From the NCBI RefSeq assembly GCF_000006565.2, contig NC_031469.1, forward strand, positions 2,190,583-2,254,582: 64,000 nucleotides of DNA, given 5' to 3'. A model generated the notes under the pieces. The model did no database searches. It was given only the letters and a program-made list of their open reading frames with translations, and was not told the origin of the DNA. How positions within the stretch are numbered: position 1 is the stretch's first letter; the number at the start of each line of letters is the position of its first letter. Positions 10,401-22,483 of this stretch are shown here, piece by piece. The DNA comes from Toxoplasma gondii ME49 (Eukaryota; Apicomplexa; Conoidasida; Eucoccidiorida; Sarcocystidae). The position numbers and the translations under genes are program-made.

Positions 10401-13400
10401 TTCTGGACATCTTCAATTAGAAGACGCCTCTCATGCTGTCTCGAACGTCCGTCTCGCAGAGTCTGTGTTCCTTGTCTTCTCCGTGTTCTCGTCACGAATG
10501 CTGGAGCTGCGCGGGGACCGGCTTTTTGCTGTTGGGGATGCTTCTGAAGGGGTCGCGGGTGGTCCGTAGGTCTGTATTCGGGAGAAGACTGAAGTTTTCT
10601 GAATCACCATCGGAGTCTGAGCGTTTCGTGCCAATTGCCAAGTTCTTGCTGCCGCATTTTCTCCAATCCTTTTCAGGGCGCCTACGAGCGGTGAGAGGAC
10701 ACGCCGGTACCTCGTCTCGTAGCAAGGCAGAAGAAGAACGCGAGGCGAAGCGCGAAGCAGAAGGCAAGAAAGGCGGTTCTTCTGGGCGTGCGCGCGAAAG
10801 CAGCTTGGCTGATCTGCGACTTCTCAATCTCCCCGAGCAAGAGTTACGAGCGAGGCAACAGGTACGCGGGAAGGGTTCTATTTTGTCGAGGGGATACTTG
10901 AACAATCACCACTCGAAGACAAGCTGTACAAATAGCATGGTGACGGTAGTGGCTGCCTGTTGCACGAAGGCAGAATTTGAGTGCACTTCTGGTCTCTGGT
11001 CGCGCTCCCTCTTGCCGTCTGTTCCATTGGATGTCTTGTTTTGATGTGTTGTGCCTGGTTGTCTAGGAGCGAGAGCTCGAACAAATTCGAAATCATTACC
11101 TCGGGATGCGGACGGAGAAGAAGAAGATCCAGAAACCGTCGGAAAAGTTCAGGTTTGTTTCTCTATTGCAGAAGGTCAAACACAGGAAGCTTGCTGTCGG
11201 TCGAGATAGTCCCTGTTCCCCTCCAATGTGTATGAATATTCTCATGTTTCACGGGTACACGTTTGTGAAGCGGACCGCTAAGGCTGCGTGCTCGAAAGCG
11301 GGAATCGTTCCTGTCGACGACGATATTCCAGCATGTATAAACAATTTGGTCGCAATGATCCTCCCTAAGGGAGAGCTGATAAAGAGTTCATGTACCTTGA
11401 ATATTTGTCATAGTACTCCGATCATGGAAGGTTTTCCACTGGTTCTACTTGTGAAACGTGAGTAGTTCACCTAGCCAACTAACACTGGAAACAACTACCC
11501 TGTGTAACGATGTTGCTCTGGGTCAAAGGGCCACGAACTCCAGGGTTATCTTGGAGAGCAAGTCTTTGCATTTTACCGTCTTTGTCTACGTATGCGTGTA
11601 TGGAGCGCGTCCACTCTCGCGTGGTCTGGGGGTGTAATCGCCTGTGAACGTCGCATTTGAACGTCCTTTCCTCCAGTGCAGCGGGTGTATGTTGCTGTGC
11701 TTTTTGTGCTTCTGTGTGTTCCTCGGGCTTCCGTTGTTGCCGCATTTTGTCTTTAGTGCTGCGTGTTCGCCCATCCAGGAACATTTTTAACTTCGAGTGG
11801 AATGACGCAGAAGACACATGCAAAGGCGACAACAACCCGCTGTACCAGGAGAGAATGGAGCCACAGCTGCTCTTTGGACGCGGGTAGGAAAGAGCTTGAT
11901 ACAGAGCACGCCGAGAGCGAGGAAGAGCCAGAGTCAGAAATCCAGAAGTGCAGAAGGAATAAAAAGAAATAGAAAAGTGGAAGGTCCTCGACCAGGAGAG
12001 AGGCGATGTTTCACCGAGTTTGGGCAAGGCACCAGCCGTGGCGTTCGCGCTGGCCTCCACGTTCTCACGACCACGCGTGCGAAGTTCATTCACGCACCCG
12101 TCATCTGACTGTTCAGGCCTTCCAACCTAGCGTTCACGGCTCTTTGGTTTTGTCGCTCATACTCACGTCTCAGCCGCCCATGGGTACCTCAATTCTTCCC
12201 CACGTTGACAGGCTGCTGGCGGTTCGAAGGGCCAGCTCAGAAAGTGGTGCATTGAAGATGGAAGAGAATCTACAGACACGGTCACGGTCAAACCTCAAAC
12301 CCCAACGACGAGCCGGGATTGCACATGTTCATTCCTGGAGCTTGGAGAGTAACTCTCTAGTCTAGTCGGTGCATTTGTTTTTGACATGTGCTTACAGGTT
12401 TCGAGCGGGCATGGATATCCGAGAGCAGCGCAAACAAAACAATTTCTACGACGAACTCGTGAAACGGTAATGCAGGCGTTCTTCTCTCACTGAACGTATC
12501 TGTGACCTAAGCGTTGCCATGGTCGTGTGGAGGGACGCCGTGACCTTTCAGGTGGCTCGCGAGTAATCTGCGCAGAGATCGCATTCACGAATAATGTGAT
12601 CGCTGCACTACGCGGTTTAGCTGTGGTCCGGTTGACCGTAAGGCCGATTGTCTGCCTTCGTTTTTGCGACTCTCGGGTAGAGAGGCCGCCGTGAATCTTT
12701 CAGGCTGCATGCATGAGCGTGTTTTGACGACAAGTGGTCGAACCTAATAGTACTAGGGAACAGGGGATCAGGTTAGTTCTCGGGATAACCAGTCTCTTGC
12801 ATCCGTCTATGCGGCATCAAGGTTATTCCGCATCGGTTCGGTTCTAGGAGTCATCGATGGTCCACTGTCATCTCTCGTATTGACAGCGAGAAAAAACAAC
12901 TCCGGCATTAGGATGATCAGTACCATCGTACTTGCAGTAACCATCGCTGGGACAGGATTATGCATAAGCAGTTTTTCGGGAGTATATATACGAGTCCGAC
13001 TACTGGCTCAGATCTTGACGGTTTTTGTTTCTCGGACCCAAGTTCTATTTTGCTTTCCATGTGTGTACACATTGGCTGGAAGCCACTAACGTCTCTGGGT
13101 CGCGAGAACCCTCGACCGTGCCACCACTGTCACCTCTGACAAAGACGCCTTGCAGGAGGCGACCGCTCCTCAACCGTTCTTTACAGGCATCTCTCTTTGT
13201 CTACGATAGCACCGATGTTAGTCAGCGGGGTAGACGTATGCACGTTTCCACGACCGCTGAGATCTGGCTCTTCTTCCACGTGGACTTCATGAAAGACCTA
13301 AAATTGTCTTGTTTCATGGGCATCTAGCCTTTTGTTGCATGTGTCTCTCCGTAGGCGGCAAGAACACCAGAAGGCTGAAGCATCTCGTGGAGCTGCTGAA

Positions 13401-16400
13401 GCCGCTGCAGCTGCCACGGAGGCCGTGAGGGCAGCGAGAGATGCGCAGGCCTCGCGCCTGCGTGAGAAGGAAGATGCAGAGGACAATCGCGGCCACTGGA
13501 CGACGAAGAAGCGGGAGGAAATGAACGAGAGAGACTGGAGAATTTTCAGAGAAGACTTCGAGATTTACATCAAGGTGAGAACTGTCTCTTTGACACCTGT
13601 GGCCCTCAGAGGGCGAGAGCGTGAGCAGAAAGGCGAGGTACAGGGAAGCCCGAACGCGTCGCTCGGCGTTTGTCTTCCGTTATCGAGTGGGTCGCGTTGT
13701 GTGTATGTCAGACTCTGTTTTCATGTGGCTGTTGGTCTGTGCCTCTCTGCACATGACGTCGTCTCTCACAGGAGTTCCTCCGTGTCTTTGCCCTTTATTG
13801 AGTCGGTGGCTCTTGCCTGAGCCGCCTCGTGTCTCCGTCTTCATTCTGTGGATGTGTCCTCTCACTCGCTTTCCGTTTTCCTGCTCGGCTGTTTCTCCAT
13901 TGCTTCTTAGGGAGGACGCGTGCCTCCACCTATTCGGACTTGGGCAGAGAGCGCACTGCCGTGGGAGTTGATTGAGGCTGTGAAGCATGCAAACTACGAC
14001 CGACCTACACCGATTCAAATGCAGGCGATCCCCATCGCTCTCGAGCAGCGAGACCTGATTGGCATTGCAGAAACTGGATCCGGTAGGGAAGTTTAGAAAA
14101 CAACACTCGACAGAGTTCTGAATCGAAATGAACCTGACAACCCCGAGAATGCGAATCGTGCACAAGTATATATATATATATATACATATTCACTATGGTG
14201 GTGAAGGTAGGCGCGTAATGGCATTTGTGCACCCGCCGTTTGCTTGTTCTTTGAGCGTTTTTTCTTCTTATCAAAGAAGATAATTGAACCGTGTATATCC
14301 GTCAAGAAAGGCGCTCTGTGCTGTCGGCTGAGTTCTAAGCTTTTGATCAGATTTGAGCCGTCAACAAACAGCCAAGGCAGCAATCCCGTCTGTCCAAATC
14401 GGTTGTCTGTGTCTCATATGTGGAATCACGATCAGTATCCAAAGTACTGCAGTGTTTCTGTTTCATTCGATATACGCGGCAGTTGTGCTCAGGAGAGCGT
14501 CTGTCTCTATTGGCGTCTCGGCCGGTGTTGCTGCTGTCGTGTCTTGAACGTATGCATTGCGTAGAAAACGTTTACTGTGTGCCTGATGTAGATGTGATGC
14601 ACAATTTGTCATTGCATCCAACGTAGCCGGTTCCTGTCTTCCTGGATTCGACAATACCGGACTCTCTGTCGTGGCTTTCTATGTCTCCTGTAAGCTGTCT
14701 CTGCTTGTTTTATTCCTGTTGTCCCCCCATGTCCGTTGCATCGTTCGCAAGCTCGTCTGTTCACGCCTGTTGCATGCCAAAGACTCCCATGGAAAGGCCG
14801 AACCAGGCATGTATTTAGATGCGGTTGTCGTGGGTGACTTGCAGGAAAGACAGCGGCGTTCGTGCTACCCATGCTGACGTATGTGAAGGGCCTGCCGCCG
14901 CTGAATGAAGACACTGGGCAAGATGGACCCTACGCACTCATTTTGGCGCCTTCCAGGTGAGTCAGGATATGTTTCTGCACGTCTTGCATTCTGCCAGTCC
15001 CCATGTCCGGCTGCTGCACTCGATGCACACTCGTCTCCTGTTTTCCATTTCCTCACTTTTGAGCCTTGTGCGTCCGTCCTGTGGAACGCATGCTTGCCAC
15101 TGGGGCTTCTATACAGACCTGAGTGGTGTGGCGTTTGTCTGTTGTAGGTCACGGGATCAGTTTGCATGTGTTTGTGAGGGTACGCTTCCGCATATGTAGT
15201 GTTGCGGTCGCGACGCTCTTCCAATATAACTTAGCTTTACGTTCGCCTTCTGTTTTTGCTTCTTATCTGCAGAGAACTGGCCCTTCAGATTGACGAAGAG
15301 ACGCAGAAGTTCGCCTCCTTCTGCAAGTGCCAGACCGTTGCTGTCGTCGGAGGCCGCAGCGCCGAAACACAGGCCTTCCAACTACGCAGAGGGTAGGCGC
15401 TCGAGGAATGACCACGTGGAAGTCCTGCACATATAAGTGCATCCATGTTATGTGTAGAGACAGCGTGCATGTATACTTGATTAACCTGTACGTGGTCATA
15501 TTGGTTGCGCCTTTACGCACATGTGGATATCTTTTATGGGCTGCAAGAACACAACTATATACGTGTACACAGATTCAAGGGTCATTAATGGATGTTGAGC
15601 AACACAGTGGCTTCTGCGGCGTGCGTTGCTTATTATTCACAGTGCTGAGATTGTCATCGGAACCCCTGGGCGTGTCAAGGACTGCCTCGAGAAGGCGTAC
15701 ACCGTTCTTAATCAATGCAACTATGTTGTCCTTGACGAAGCAGGTAACGGCTCCTCCCATGAACGTAGAACGTGCTCCTATGCACATGAATTGTATGTAT
15801 GCCACTTTATCGTCATTGGATGGCTTTTTGTTCCATGGCTATACAAATCGGCAAGGGAAACTGTACCTAGACGGGTGTAAGTAGATGTGCGTGGATGCGT
15901 TCTCCGCGGCGGTGCCGGACCTTTCTCGGACCTCCCTGGTCATGTTGGCTGTATTCTTGGTTTTTTCTTTGGGGGTTTGCTGTGTCGACCTGACGCGCGT
16001 GGTTATTACAGCATCTTGGAGTCGCTTCAGAAACCCATTTGTACTACATCACTTCACATTGAAAATGCGTTGCCTGTTGCCCTTTGTTTCCTTTCATCTC
16101 TAGCTTGTTCACTCGCATTCTGTGGTGCTGCCGAGATCCTGGAACGTGGCGGCTCGTCCCTGTTTCTCGCGCAAACGAGCTTTAACCTGCACCCATGCGT
16201 CATCAGGTGAACACGCAGGTAGTTTTCCATGTTGCCCTTTTCCTGAATCTTGATTTACTGGTCTGTGATCAGATCGAATGATTGATATGGGTTTTGAGGA
16301 GATCGTGAATTTCATTTTAGATCAAATTCCGACTTCCAATTTGAAGAGCAACGACGAAGCCCTCATCCTTCAACAAGTGAGATCTCAGAAGCTTTCTTCT

Positions 16401-19400
16401 GGCCCAGCTTTTTCACGAAATGGAATTCCTTTTGTCTGGTATCTCCGATTTGTGTCGTCTCCTCTCCTTTTTTCTGGAGTCCTCCATAGCGTATCCCCAT
16501 GCCTCTTCTGGGCTAGTGTCTCAGGTTTCCGTGGCGTTCGGCCTCCCCCTTTGCTCTTGTTTTTTCTGAACTCTCCTACGTCTTTTTCGTGATCTAAATT
16601 GTTGTTTCTGTGCGGACGGATTCTGTTCCAGCGTTCACCAAGACATAGAGTCTGTCGCTTGCTGTTTGTTTAAAGGAAAGACAAGTGAGCTGCGAGCGCG
16701 TGTGGTGGCACCACCGGCTTCAGCGTCCTGTCGCCGCCTTGGGATTCGTAGTGAACTTTCCAAAAAAAATTCCCTCTCTTTGTAACGCATTTCCTTGACG
16801 CAATTTGTATGAGCTCAAATGTGTTCTCCTTCGTGTGACCAGGAGATGCAAGCGAAGGCAGGCCACCGGCTGTACCGCCTCACGCAAATGTTCAGCGCGA
16901 CGATGCCTCCGGCTGTGGAGCGACTGGCACGGTGAGGACATCCGTCGCGGTAAAGGAGCGTCGAAAGGACTGGACGCGCCAAGCAGGAGGCGGGAGAGAG
17001 GGGAGTTTTACGCCTCGAATAGGGATTACTGTATCACTTGCATCAAGGATGAGAGAAAACAATTACTCAGATGGTAGCATGATCGGTGCCCTCGTACTGG
17101 GAGTAATCATGTGTGTCTGAAGCACATCCGTGGGGTTGTGGTGTACAGCAAGCCTGAAAAACTTGTCTGTATCGCGCAATAACTGGAGTCCTAGGAAGAA
17201 GAGCCCCCCTTCTCACCGGTAGCTGGCGGGCTGCTTCAGTCAGCGATCCGTTTCGTTTTTCATTCCACGTTTTTCGAAGGCGAACTGTCTTTCTCCCTTT
17301 CTGCCGTGAACACGCGTTTTCTCCCTCCTTTTTCGGTGTTCTCAGCAAGTATCTGAGGCAGCCTTCGTATATCTCCATTGGCGATCCCGGTGCTGGCAAG
17401 CGAGCAATCGAGCAGCGCGTGGAGTTTGTCCCTGAGGCGCGTAAGAAGCAACGCCTTCAGGTACGTGATAGCAAGGCACTTGTGGGTATCGTTCATTGAT
17501 CGTATTTCATTGTTGTTTCGCTTTTTTTTGCTGTAGCCCCTCGTGGAACTTCCATTTTTGGTAAGGGATATAGTGCGGCTCGCATGTGTTCGTTGTTGCA
17601 TCAGCTTCGCCGGAACGCCCCAGAACGAACAGAAGGGCGCCTGTCACCTCTTCCTCTTCCCCGTTTTTGCTTGTTTTTCTTCCAATTCGGACACAGTGTA
17701 TTTTCTCCAAAAATCGCGGCGGTGCTGTTTGTCTGCAGGACGTGCTCGAAAACGCTACACCTCCAGTCATGGTTTTCGTCAATCAGAAGAAATCTGCAGA
17801 CGCACTGGCCAAGGTCCTCGGCAAGTTGGGATACAGGTAGGTTGTTTTCTTGCGACATTCGCTCTTGATTTGTTCCTTTTCTTACCATGTTCTCTCGTAT
17901 CGTCGGTACCCGTTTGCCCCTCCAGTGTCGCGGAGGGCGAAGATTCGTAGCTGCCTCAGGGGAAACTCTTTCATGAGGAACTGGTACACCTCTTTTGTTC
18001 CATTTGCCTTTTGTCCCAGTGTGCCGCCAGCAGCTGTGTCCTCCTGTTCTACCGCGTTTTTAGCGGCAAAAGTGTTTCTTTTAAGACACTGGAATGTCGG
18101 TTTTACTGCGGGTCATCCCTCGCGTGCGTTTCCATTGTTGTGCGTCTCGGCGATGGAGCTCGTGCTTTTCTCTTCAAAGGCACAGCTCCACGTCAGGCCG
18201 TACACGTTCAAAGGAATAACCGGACACGCACTTAACGCATCTGTGTTAATTGCAGGGAGATATGTATTTGGCTACTTTGGAAAATCATTGGCAGAGACTG
18301 CTCGATTGTTTTTTGCCGGTGTGTGTCCAGTGCATGCTCGCTTCACGGAGGAAAGGCGCAAGAAAATCGCGAGGCTGCTCTTTCGTCTTTCAAGGTAACT
18401 TCTCCAACCTTTCTACATTTTTCCAGGCTCAGGTTTCCTCAGCAGTAGTTGAATGCTGTCTGGACGAATTCAAGCTCTATTGCAATTCACAGTGACTATT
18501 AGGTCGGTTGTTGCGTGCTGTGTCAATCAGAGGAACCGTCGAATTCTGATTATATTTCAGAAACAGATGTGCCCGAATGTGTAGAGAGGCTATTAGAAGA
18601 TCTCGGTAGGACTTCGATATCTGCGCGACACTTGAGGCATAGGTGGGCATGGAGAAAGGGTTACTGGTCTCTTCTCAGCTTGATGGTGTTCTTCATAGGA
18701 AGAGGAAGAACATTTCTATATATATATATATATGTGTACGTATATTCAGTGACGCTCTGAGAGGTGCGCTGATCCGTTGTACGTGATGGCCAAGGAAGGA
18801 ACTTTCTCTGTTGTGTCGACTGCTCAACTTCTTTTCCAGGAAGGAAGTCACGATGTTCTCGTAGCGACAGACGTTGCTGGGCGAGGTATTGACGTTGAGG
18901 GGGTGCAACTTGTGGTAAACTTCGATATGCCTAAAGATATCGAAGCGTACACCCATCGAATCGGTAAGCGCTTTAAGACTCAGCAATGACTGGTGCAGCC
19001 CGTACTACATAAATAGAGGGAGGTCTCTTCTCCGCGTTATTCACGTAGGCGAAGTGGCATTTGTCAAGGATGTTCCACGCATGCAGCGTACGTTATCTTT
19101 CCGTCAGCTCTTTCCTCTGTGACTCCACCTCTCCTAGGATAGGCCCTCAGTGCCCCTGTTTTCTGCTGAACATGGGGGGTTGTTTCCTTTTTTGTATCAG
19201 TGTGTTTGCCAGGCTCGGCAGCCGAGTGGAACGCGACGCTGAATGTGCATCTCATAATTTCGACGCCTTTTCCGTGGCTGTGTTTCCTGCTGCTTTCTTT
19301 TTTTCGTCGCTCTGTTTGGATAGTCGCGGGATTCTCTTTTCTGTGGCGTGTTGATTGCTTTTGTTTATCTACAGGTCGTACGGGTCGTGCGGGACGGAAG

Positions 19401-19568
19401 GGTCTCGCGATCTCGTTCCTTACCGAAGAGGATAGTGGGATTTTCTATGACCTCAAGCAGCTGCTTGTTTCGACAAACAACATTGTGCCTCTTGAGCTTG
19501 CCCATCATCCGGCAGCCAAGGCGAAAGGTGGCGACAAAAATTTGATCAAGCCGATTTGGTTCAATTGA
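7464..19568 (+). CDS. PRP28: PRP28/DDX23-type DEAD-box RNA helicase (U5 snRNP), 20 exons
   Basis: ATP-dependent helicase that exchanges U1 for U6 at the 5' splice site during spliceosome activation. Exons: 7464-8695, 9148-9232, 9852-9977, 10218-10293, 10677-10861, 11067-11152, 11779-11883, 12398-12466, 13355-13574, 13911-14082, 14845-14956, 15273-15392, 15643-15743, 16273-16376, 16843-16931, 17346-17460, 17739-17836, 18331-18394, 18840-18963, 19375-19568. All junctions are GT-AG and keep frame, giving 1158 residues. Motifs: Q motif ending PTPIQ (760-764), AETGSGKT (781-788), APSRELA (820-826), TPGR (870-873), DEAD (894-897), SAT (949-951), [10 protein letters not shown] (1062-1071), HRIGRTGRAG (1092-1101). 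PRP28-type features before the core are FNFEW, NPLYQER, LLFGRG and DWRIFRED. The N-terminal ~410 residues are Arg/Asp-rich with a tandem repeat and make it longer than human DDX23 (about 820). The acceptor for exon 2 and the ATG are the least certain points. Confidence 0.95.
8171..8448 (+). repeat. 63-bp tandem repeat inside PRP28 exon 1
   Basis: Four full 63-base units begin at 8171, 8234, 8297 and 8360, followed by a partial unit to 8448. Copies differ at only a few bases. Each encodes a 21-residue Arg/Asp/Thr unit, with core [18 protein letters not shown], within the RS/RD-like N-terminal tail. Because 63 is a multiple of three and no unit contains a stop in several frames, long spurious frames appear on both strands here. 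Near-identity of units implies recent expansion or homogenisation. Confidence 0.95.
12866..12944 (+). repeat. Intronic repeat copy A (PRP28 intron 8)
   Basis: The segment 12913-12944 matches 17079-17110 at 26 of 32 positions with no gap, and weaker similarity extends about 45 bases upstream (shared GAGAaAAAACAA core). It is unrelated to the splice sites. It may be a dispersed element or a piece of organelle DNA; I could not name the source. Confidence 0.55.
14167..14184. repeat. (TA)n microsatellite in PRP28 intron 10
   Basis: About nine TA dinucleotides in an intron, with an interrupted TACATAT continuation. Confidence 0.9.
17030..17110 (+). repeat. Intronic repeat copy B (PRP28 intron 15)
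   Basis: Partner of the element at 12866-12944, same strand. A shorter related string (GATCAGTA, then TACTGCAGT) at about 14429-14453 in intron 10 may be a third, more decayed copy. Confidence 0.5.
18717..18733. repeat. (TA)n microsatellite in PRP28 intron 18
   Basis: About eight TA dinucleotides followed by a related TATGTGTACGTATAT stretch. Confidence 0.9.
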
Positions 19569-20500
19569 CGGCGCCTTCAGGTGGAATAGAAAGAGAGCGG
19601 CACTCTCAGAACAGGTAGACACTGAGCAAGCTGAAACGGAAAACGGCTCTGTTCATTCATGGTCGGTGCCAGAAGAGAAAAGAAGGCAAAAACAAGGAAG
19701 GGAGGGACTGACGACAGGGTGGTTCTCCTGGCGGAATGGCTTTCCCTGAACTCTCGTGATACTTGTGCTTTTCCTCTCAACACGGCTTTTTGTCTTCCTT
19801 AAAACATGCAGTCTGCCTACGAACAGCTGTTTTTCTATGAGCGGTGAATTTATTCGTGTAACAGTACGCTTTGTGCCGTCTGTGTCTCAGTAGTGGTTCA
19901 CTGGGAAGCACGAACCCGGAGCCGGTTATGTGTAGAAAAGTTTTCGTCTCAAACCGCATTCTTACCGTTATCCTTATAGCACGCAATATTTGTGGCCTTA
20001 GCAACCTTTCCTAGCTTTTTTTGATATAGGTGAAGAACTGACAGTCGCTAACACAGCAGGCGTTCTCGATTCTTTTGGCTTCCTCTCTATATATTCATAT
20101 AACCACCTAGTTTTGTCACACAGCCACTTCTTGCAAAGAGGCACAAGCGTCTGCAGCCGCCTCGCGTTTTCATTTTTACGGACGACGGTTCGGTCTCTTC
20201 TCAGGGACATCAGTAGTTCCATGTACAATTTGCCTTTCGTAGACAATACCCTGAAAACGGAAGCGTTTTCAGCGATTCACTGAATGCAGCTAAAATATGC
20301 TTCAGGACAAACGACATCCACAGGTGGCTGCCCGCAAGTTCAGAACGTGACGCCGGCAGTAAAGGAGTGGTCGGTTCTTAGCGTATGGGCCGCAAGAGGC
20401 GCAATTTGTTCCCGGACTATGCTCACATTTACTGCGCTGTCTTCAGCGTCTGTCCTTGTCCCCTATGCACCGCTGCCGCCAGTGGTGTATCATCCATGAT
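19569..20500. other. 3' flank of PRP28
   Basis: Presumed 3' untranslated region and intergenic DNA. No open frame with a recognisable domain and no obvious second gene. I see no sharp polyadenylation signal; coccidian 3' ends usually lack one. Confidence 0.5.
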
Positions 20501-20634
20501 GTGATTATTCGGGTGTATAGTATGATTATGTTGAGTAATATAGGTAGTGTTATTGTACAAGCACATGAATCCTAATGGGTAGACTAGCTAGAATCCTATA
20601 CCTTACTATCGGATTGGCTCGATGCTTCTACTAA
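20501..20634 (+). pseudogene. Nuclear mitochondrial insertion: 3' end of cytochrome b
   Basis: Translation of the plus strand follows the end of apicomplexan cytochrome b (cob), with one frame slip near 20565. The first part reads VIIRVYSMIMLSNIGS; the second reads ILMGRLARILYLTIGLARCF and then Tyr and a TAA stop at 20632-20634, where cob also ends in Tyr-stop. A Trp expected after VII is Arg here, and the 7047 fragment shows the same Arg. Frameshift and substitutions show it is not functional. Confidence 0.75.
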
Positions 20635-22483
20635 ACCAACATAGTTAATAGCTACAGTTTCCGCGGAAGCGTAATTACTGGTTACAAAGCCGTTGTTCAG
20701 CCCATAAGTATGGTTTCGACGCTGTCCAGTGACCACACTCGAGATGATGGACGCTGACAAGCTCCCCTGGTTCATGTGGCACAAGAAAGCTGAGAACAGT
20801 GCATTGTTCTGTCACTTGTACGATGTGGACTGCCACCACGATAGTTCACATGCAGCAGCACTACGTTTAAACCTTACACTGGATCCAGTTCAGTGCTAAC
20901 TTACAACAGAACAGAGGGGCGAAGCGCTGTCGTTTTGATCGCCTGGAGAGCGAACTAATTCCCACCGTGAGCAGAGGGAGCAGACAGTAATTCCTGTCGC
21001 GGCCGAATTTCCAGCGCGCCCCGATGTGCACTGCGAAACTGATCTCCAGCATGTGGGTTCGCAAATTCAGTTCAGCTGTGTCCAGGGGGATTTAGAGTTG
21101 CGACTGGTAATGAAGCTAGCCACCAAGCTTTTGGTTGTGTGGCGTGAGCAATACGAGACCGCATCAAAGAGCTCTGGTCTACTGGGGGGTTGCCTACACC
21201 AGTCATGCCCTACGTACTGCCACGGTGCAGAGGTCGCCAAAAAAGAAACTCTTACTGTGTTGGTGTCGCTTTCACCTACAGGGGTGGTCGGAAGCATGTG
21301 ATTGCAAAAGGTGTCCGAAGTACCGCAAGAAATTTCCTGGAATCTCTGAGGCATCACGGGGCTCCCTCTCGGACCCGAGGAAGCTGAGCCGCCCGGTTTT
21401 CAGTAAGACAACTCCCAGTGTTCCAACATGGAGGAAGTGTCCCTGCACCATGGCCCTCCTCTTTTTCATTTGGAAACGTAGACGAGCATCCAAAGAGCAT
21501 CGGACTATGACATCCGTCCCGCTTATTTCGAGCACCTGCGCATGCACGATGCATGCAACAGAATTAAGCAGTTTCTGCAGCAGTGTCGTCCGGAGTGCTG
21601 TCCTCTGGTAACGTAGTTGCTGGCCTTGATCTTTGAAGTTTTCATATTCGTATTGAAGCGTTGGAAAGTGTTACTGCACTTTCGTGTTATGTGTGATGTC
21701 ACCTGCCGGTGGAGAGCGCCATAAGGGCACCGCTTCCAGATAGTGTTGAGGGCCCAACTAGTGGCAGCTGGCAGGAGAAACGAGATTTCTTCGTTTGCCC
21801 GTAGGAGATAAATCTCACTCGCGGGCAGCATTTCGTGTGTTGTTTTCCCGGATCTTGGTCGATGTCCAGGGCTTAGGCCCCTACAGCGCACCGCCCTCCC
21901 CGGTATTTCCCGTCTCACTATATTTTCTTTGCTTTATTTGAACAATACCGTATTCTTGGCTTCTCATCCACCTCCTTTGGATCCAAACTGCAAATATACA
22001 TGATCTGTTCGCTTCCAAGTTTGACGCAGGCCGACGAGCGCTGAAGCCTAGGCCAGTCACTGGCTCATTGGCATTTGGCTAATAGACTATCAGTACAACG
22101 GTTAAAATGCGTACACGGTTTTGTCTTTCTTTGCATCGTGCCTGTCGCAGATCCTCGAATATCATGGTATGCTCCTGCGTATGACGGCACAAGCCTCAAA
22201 CAAAGGAGTCTTTAACTTCAACCGAAAAGTCAAGGGGTGCCCACCGTATAAGGATCGATCTTTGTTGTGCGACCGTGCACCTAAGTTGATGCTCGTTTGT
22301 CGCAGTCGTTTTTTTCGTGATATTTGGTTTCAGTGTGTGACACCTGGCGCCACGCATGTCCAAGGGTCTTGGTCAGTGCGTACGAAGAAAGGAAGAGCCT
22401 CGCTTGAAAAGGCTGTGTTTCCTTGATCCTCTCTTGCAACTGTTGCCATCTAGTTCTCAATTCGTGAAACTGGTGAGGTAGCC
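20635..22483. other. Intergenic region upstream of the UQCC1-like gene
   Basis: No coding signature on either strand. The stretch directly after the cob fragment (20635-20790) could be further mitochondrial DNA, but I could not match it to a gene. The right part should contain the promoter and leader of the gene starting at 22484. A TGCATGCA palindrome lies at 21550-21557. Confidence 0.45.
21550..21557. promoter_or_regulatory. TGCATGCA palindrome
   Basis: Same apicomplexan promoter word as at 6473, here about 930 bases before the start codon of the complex III assembly gene. Chance occurrence cannot be excluded. Confidence 0.25.
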
